Assembly (NCBI GenBank): GCA_027729635.1
Contig: JAQCEM010000003.1
Location: 26,417-90,416 of the forward strand
From: Casp-actino8 sp001510335
GTDB lineage: Bacteria; Actinomycetota; Acidimicrobiia; Acidimicrobiales; Ilumatobacteraceae
Direction of reading: 5' to 3'
DNA: 64,000 nt
Part shown: positions 60,124 through 64,000 of the stretch, piece by piece
Position numbering within the stretch: position 1 is the first letter of the stretch
Layout of the letters: each line of letters begins with the position of its first letter
Translations under genes and position numbers: made by a program
Notes under the pieces: generated by a model
Seen by the model: the letters and a program-made list of their open reading frames with translations, nothing else
Database searches by the model: none
Told to the model about the DNA's origin: nothing

Positions 60124-62370
60124 TTAGTCAGCGCCTTCGGCGATACGCATTGTTGTCGCCAGCGATGGTCCAGACGACGGTGAACCACTCGACACTGTGA
60201 CCGACTTGATGAGACCCGTGAAATCGTTGGGGCACGAGTAACTGTCGACGATGGGGAGACCTTCGTGGCGACCAATCCACATTCCGCCGGCTGCCGTCGT
60301 GACTCCAGGGAACATGAAGAGCCCACCGAAATGTCCAGTTGCCACTTGCGCGTCGTTCACGAACAATGCGAGCGCGCCGGCTTTCATGGTGACCGTCAAT
60401 TGAATTTCGCCTGTAGTGATTTTGTTGGTGCCAACGAGATGGGCGCGTTGGTGTCCGTACACGACATCAAAATGGGGAGTTCCGTGATCAAGTCGTAAGG
60501 TCCAGCCACCTTGGTGATCACCGAGTGCAGCAATGATTCCGCTTTCGGTGACAAGGCAGTTAACGATGGCCGACATCGTGAAGCCACCAAACATTGATGG
60601 AACTCGACCAGCGGCAATGGGGTGATCGCTTCGTTGATATGTCGCGGAATGAGGCAATGGGTATTCGCCAGGGTGCCCTGGATAACCCGCGGCCGGATCA
60701 AACAATGGGAAGACATTGTTGGCTGTGGCTTGTTCGATCCATAACTCTTCAAGTTCGCGTACTCGATCTGGGTATTGGGCCGACAAGTCAGTTGATTCAG
60801 AGAAATCGTTGGTGAGATCGAATAGTTGCCACACATCGGTTTCGTACGAGTGACTGCCAGTGATGTGGGCACGCTCGTTGAAAAGTGGTGAAACAAAGTT
60901 GCTGGTGGCCTTCCAGCCTTCGTGATAAATCGAACGCGAACCATGCATTTCAAAATATTGAGTGTGTCGATGTTCGGGTCGCGAAATATCAAACAACATG
61001 GGGCTTGCGTCAACACCATCAACTCGCTGTTGTTGAACTCCATCGACAACATCAGGCATTGACAAACCAATGGCACCAAGCAAAGTGGGCGCAAGGTCGA
61101 TCGCATGAGTGAATTGATTGCGTACCGAACCAGCATCGGTGATCTTCTGGGGCCAACGTGCAATGAAAGGAGCACGCACGCCGCCGAGCCACGAATAACG
61201 CTTCCACAATTGGAAGGGACTGTTACCAGCCCACGCCCAACCCCACGGATAGTGATTGGTGTGGTTGGGTCCGCCGATTTCATCGATGTTGGCCAGTGCT
61301 TCTTCAACTGTCGCGTGATCGCCCAGCCACGAAGCTGCTTCATTCAAAGTTCCTGTAGGTCCACCTTCGCTTGATGTGCCGTTATCGGACATCAAGGTGA
61401 TGATGGTGTTGTCGGCAAGACCTTGTTCGTCGAGGAATGCCGAGATGCGGCCGATTTGTGCATCAGTGTGGGTGACGAATCCGGCGAAGACTTCCATGTA
61501 GCGCGCGAACAAGCGTTGTTCGTCGGCCGACAGGGTTGACCATTCGGGAACCCAAGTTGGTCGGGGAGTGAGATTGGTGTCGGGTGGAATGACGCCCATC
61601 GCAAGTTGACGTTGGTACGTGCGCTCACGTAACACTTCCCAGCCTTCGTCGAACTGGCCGGCATAAGGCTCAAACCATTCGCGTGTGACATGGTGCGGGG
61701 CATGAGCGGCGCCAGTTGCGTACCACAAGAAGAATGGCTTGTCGGTCGTGGCGTGTTGCTGATCGCGAATCATGGAAATCGCTTGATCGGTTAAGTCTTC
61801 GGTGAGGTGATACGCGCCACCTTGAGTTGTGTGCGTCGGTGTTGGGATCGGCGTGTTATCACGAACTAATTCAGGTGACCAGTGATTGGTCTCGGCTCCA
61901 AGAAATCCGTAGTAACGCTCAAAACCCATGCCGAGTGGCCAACGTTCGAAAGGTCCCGATGCTGAATAGTCGGCTTGTGGTGTGAGGTGCCATTTGCCAA
62001 CGCACATGGTGTTGTACCCGTTGTCGCGCAAGATGCGGGGGAGCGCTGTTGCAGTTTTCGGAATACGTCCGCTGTATCCGGGCAGTGCAAACGATGTTTC
62101 TTGAGTTGCGCCGACACCGACCGCATGATGATTGCGTCCAGTGAAAAGTGCGGCACGCGTCGAAGAGCAAATCGATGTGACGTGAAAGCGATTGAGTCGA
62201 ATACCGCGTTCGGCCAACGAGTCAATGTGCGGTGTGTTGATGAGCGAACCAAAACAGCCCAATTGCCCAAAGCCAATATCGTCGAGCACGATGACCACCA
62301 TGTTGGGTGCATCGGCTGGGGGAGTCGGATACGGAACGAGATGGGGTTCGATAGAACTCGCAGCGGCCAT
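60124..62370 (-). CDS. Type I arylsulfatase with variant active-site signature
   Basis: A formylglycine-type sulfatase of about 748 residues. NMVVIVLDDIGFGQLGCFGS provides metal-binding Asp, MCVGKWHLTP the second core motif and TLMSDNGTSSEG the distal Asp-Asn pair. The active-site signature is CSSTRAALFTGR (Cys68) where CxPxR is expected, so Pro is replaced by Ser. The C-terminal 200 residues form a beta-rich extra domain (GALALFVNDAQVATGHFGG). No signal peptide, so cytoplasmic. I use ATG 62370; a TTG at 62424 would add 18 residues and leave only 30 bp to the divergent gene. Substrate unknown. Confidence 0.85.
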   Translation of the reverse strand: MAAASSIEPHLVPYPTPPADAPNMVVIVLDDIGFGQLGCFGSLINTPHIDSLAERGIRLNRFHVTSICSSTRAALFTGRNHHAVGVGATQETSFALPGYSGRIPKTATALPRILRDNGYNTMCVGKWHLTPQADYSASGPFERWPLGMGFERYYGFLGAETNHWSPELVRDNTPIPTPTHTTQGGAYHLTEDLTDQAISMIRDQQHATTDKPFFLWYATGAAHAPHHVTREWFEPYAGQFDEGWEVLRERTYQRQLAMGVIPPDTNLTPRPTWVPEWSTLSADEQRLFARYMEVFAGFVTHTDAQIGRISAFLDEQGLADNTIITLMSDNGTSSEGGPTGTLNEAASWLGDHATVEEALANIDEIGGPNHTNHYPWGWAWAGNSPFQLWKRYSWLGGVRAPFIARWPQKITDAGSVRNQFTHAIDLAPTLLGAIGLSMPDVVDGVQQQRVDGVDASPMLFDISRPEHRHTQYFEMHGSRSIYHEGWKATSNFVSPLFNERAHITGSHSYETDVWQLFDLTNDFSESTDLSAQYPDRVRELEELWIEQATANNVFPLFDPAAGYPGHPGEYPLPHSATYQRSDHPIAAGRVPSMFGGFTMSAIVNCLVTESGIIAALGDHQGGWTLRLDHGTPHFDVVYGHQRAHLVGTNKITTGEIQLTVTMKAGALALFVNDAQVATGHFGGLFMFPGVTTAAGGMWIGRHEGLPIVDSYSCPNDFTGLIKSVTVSSGSPSSGPSLATTMRIAEGAD

Positions 62371-62454
62371 TGCAAGAGCATAAGCGTTCGGGGCTGAAAG
62401 TGAAGAGGGCGAACTGTGTATCAACCACCGATTCGGTATAGCGTTTGCGCTGTC

Positions 62455-63378
62455 ATGCCAAGTACATCTGCTCCGCGTATTGCCCTTGCTCCGTCAACCG
62501 CACCATCTTGGATGGCCGATGCGGTGACTGCAGGTGGAGGCGAAATCGTTCCGCTCGCAGATGCAGAGGGCCTCATATGGGGCGCACCGCGCACCCCTGA
62601 CGCTCTTGAAGAAATTCTGCAAGATGCTGATCACATCAAATGGATTCAACTTCCGTTCGCCGGCATCGAAAATTTCACGTATCTCATCAATGACGACCGT
62701 TTGTGGACATGTGGCAAAGGCGTCTATGCCGAGCCAGTAGCCGAAATGGCGTTGGCTTTGATGTTGGCTGGAATGCGGGGTATCAATTCGTACGCTCGGC
62801 AAGCCACATGGAGCGGTCCGCGTGGGCGCAACTTGCATGAGGCTCACGTGACCATTCTAGGTGGCGGAGGAATCACTGAATCATTGGTGCGCATGCTGGC
62901 CCCGTTCAATTGCCACATCACGGTGGTGCGTAATCGTGTGGCTGAAATGGAGGGTGTTGATGAGGTTGTTGAAAGTGATCGATTGATTGACGCTCTCACT
63001 GGTGCCGACGTTGTTGTTTTGGCCTTGGCGTTAACCCCAGAAACTGAAGGCATCATCAGTCGATCTGAACTTGAAGCCATGCAAGATCATGCCTGGATCA
63101 TCAATGTGGCACGTGGCGGACACATCGTGACTGACGATTTGGTGTGGGCACTGGAAAACAACATCATCGGCGGTGCTGGCCTTGATGTGACTGAACCCGA
63201 ACCATTGCCCGATGGTCATCCGTTGTGGTCATTACACAATTGCATCATCACACCCCACGTAGGCAACACGCCGGCCATGGCAGTTCCATTATTGAGTGAG
63301 CGCATCACCGTCAATGTTCGTCAATGGGCTAATGGCAAAGATTTAATCGGTCCAGTGTTTGTTGACCTCGGTTACTAG
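62455..63378 (+). CDS. D-isomer-specific 2-hydroxyacid dehydrogenase
   Basis: A 307-residue NAD(P)-dependent dehydrogenase. Catalytic Arg lies in IINVARGGHIV, Glu in LDVTEPEPLPDGHPLW and His in IITPHVGNT. The nucleotide loop reads ILGGGGITESLVRML, with Gly-rich text slightly off GxGxxG. Length and layout resemble glyoxylate/hydroxypyruvate or phosphoglycerate-type enzymes without the ACT domain. ATG 62455 lies 12 nt beyond a TATAGC box. It diverges from the sulfatase. Substrate unknown. Confidence 0.88.
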   Translation: MPSTSAPRIALAPSTAPSWMADAVTAGGGEIVPLADAEGLIWGAPRTPDALEEILQDADHIKWIQLPFAGIENFTYLINDDRLWTCGKGVYAEPVAEMALALMLAGMRGINSYARQATWSGPRGRNLHEAHVTILGGGGITESLVRMLAPFNCHITVVRNRVAEMEGVDEVVESDRLIDALTGADVVVLALALTPETEGIISRSELEAMQDHAWIINVARGGHIVTDDLVWALENNIIGGAGLDVTEPEPLPDGHPLWSLHNCIITPHVGNTPAMAVPLLSERITVNVRQWANGKDLIGPVFVDLGY

Positions 63379-63393
63379 GTCGTTGAGACGCTG

Positions 63394-63987
63394 ATGCAAG
63401 GAGTTCACTACCAGCGACTAGGTGTTGCCCCGACGGCGACTCCTGAAGAAATTCGCACGGCCTATCGCAACTTGGCTCGCATCCATCACCCCGACAAACA
63501 CGGGGGCAAAACCTCAACTCGTATGCTCGAGATCAACGAGGCATGGAGAGTTCTGTCTGATCCGGTTTTGCGTTATAAGTACGACGCCGACCTACGGGCA
63601 CATCGCAACGAAGTCAACGAAGATGAAGCGCTGCTACGGCGTGAGCGATTGCAAAACATCGCGGTTGACGCTGATCTTCGTCACTACTCGCCAGCAAAGT
63701 TTCCGTGGAAGTTCGTTGTCGGCGTCTTTGTGTTGGGAACCATCTTGATTTTGGCACTGGGTGCGTTCAGTAAACCGAGCGAGCCAACACCGATTGACAA
63801 TGTGCTGCGAGTCGGCTCGTGTGTCGGAGTAAATGAATTTCAGCAAGAGGCATACGAGGTTGAATGCACTGAAGTTCATGCCGGAGTCGTCGAACAGATC
63901 ATTCCGTTTGACGCGGTGTGCCCGTATCCCTTGACTTCCTATCGTGACCGTCAGGGCATGGGGAAGGCGTGTGTCGCTCTGTCTTGA
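63394..63987 (+). CDS. Membrane-anchored J-domain protein
   Basis: A 197-residue protein with an N-terminal J domain (about 1-65): HYQRLGVAPTATPEEIRTAYRNLARIHHPDKHGG with the HPDK motif that activates DnaK, followed by a basic linker, a single membrane helix FVVGVFVLGTILILALGAF (about 112-130) and an exported domain of about 65 residues with four Cys (RVGSCVGVNE, VECTEVHAGVV, VCPYP, KACVALS). The exported part resembles the septum-formation/DUF4190-linked type. It may present Hsp70 to the membrane. It starts 15 nt after the dehydrogenase stop. Client unknown. Confidence 0.8.
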   Translation: MQGVHYQRLGVAPTATPEEIRTAYRNLARIHHPDKHGGKTSTRMLEINEAWRVLSDPVLRYKYDADLRAHRNEVNEDEALLRRERLQNIAVDADLRHYSPAKFPWKFVVGVFVLGTILILALGAFSKPSEPTPIDNVLRVGSCVGVNEFQQEAYEVECTEVHAGVVEQIIPFDAVCPYPLTSYRDRQGMGKACVALS

Positions 63988-64000
63988 GGGTGGCGGGTCG

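Noticed and set aside
60396..61343. Long open frame within the sulfatase gene in another minus-strand frame
   Set aside because: The sulfatase frame carries all family motifs; the other frame has none.
1..64000. tRNA, rRNA, CRISPR arrays, insertion sequences, prophage or replication origin
   Set aside because: I looked in the intergenic gaps and saw no cloverleaf, regular spaced repeats, transposase or integrase gene, or dnaA-box cluster. Gaps are mostly under 200 bp.

Overview
The window looks like the chromosome of a free-living actinobacterium with roughly even base composition, most likely from the Acidimicrobiia (an Ilumatobacter or freshwater acIV-like lineage). This is inferred from gene content: a fused FO synthase (FbiC) for coenzyme F420, an LLM-class F420-type oxidoreductase, a mycothiol-type Rv2466c homologue, a short actinobacterial NusA followed by YlxR and IF-2, and several genes that look leaderless. 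I see no rRNA, tRNA, insertion sequence, prophage or CRISPR array.

Layout. 1-8.6 kb: end of frr, then cdsA-dxr-rseP-ispG (membrane lipid, MEP isoprenoid and regulated proteolysis genes), facing manA-proS on the other strand. 8.6-17.2 kb: a possible small RNA with its own promoter and terminator, then the translation operon rimP-nusA-ylxR-infB-(DsbA-like)-rbfA-truB-ribF. 17.2-22.1 kb, minus strand: fbiC, a chorismate mutase-VOC fusion, a CIA30 lipoprotein and a pentapeptide-repeat protein. 22.4-33.5 kb: an accessory block with a 950-residue STAND-LuxR regulator, a branched-chain-amino-acid-type importer whose two permeases and one ATPase are a single polypeptide, a serine beta-lactamase-fold hydrolase and an SdsA-like metallo-hydrolase. 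Sites with CTGGTG/CACCAG arms flank the regulator gene and recur before the metallo-hydrolase gene. 33.5-41 kb: ribE, rpsO, pnp with a structured leader, dapB, an Xre-nucleotidyltransferase toxin-antitoxin-like pair, a peroxiredoxin and a DedA-like membrane protein.

41-47.6 kb: an acyl-CoA ligase, three secreted lipoproteins in a row (cupredoxin, right-handed beta-helix, DUF1996), then a TetR regulator with a clear operator and a ferritin-like diiron protein. 47.6-50.5 kb: murF, an MFS exporter and a tiny zinc-ribbon protein. 50.5-60.1 kb: a minus-strand P450-LLM oxidoreductase-amidase operon diverging from an aminobutyraldehyde-dehydrogenase-like gene and a complete spermidine/putrescine-type ABC importer. 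This second set matches the E. coli ydcSTUVW (patD) gene set. 60.1-64 kb: a large sulfatase with a variant active-site signature, a 2-hydroxyacid dehydrogenase and a membrane-anchored J-domain protein.

The strongest candidates for undescribed biology are the STAND-LuxR/fused-importer/hydrolase block with its shared repeats, the three-lipoprotein plus TetR-diiron block, and the chorismate mutase-VOC fusion beside fbiC with a 42-codon frame exactly filling the gap upstream. All functions are read from sequence by eye. No database search was run.
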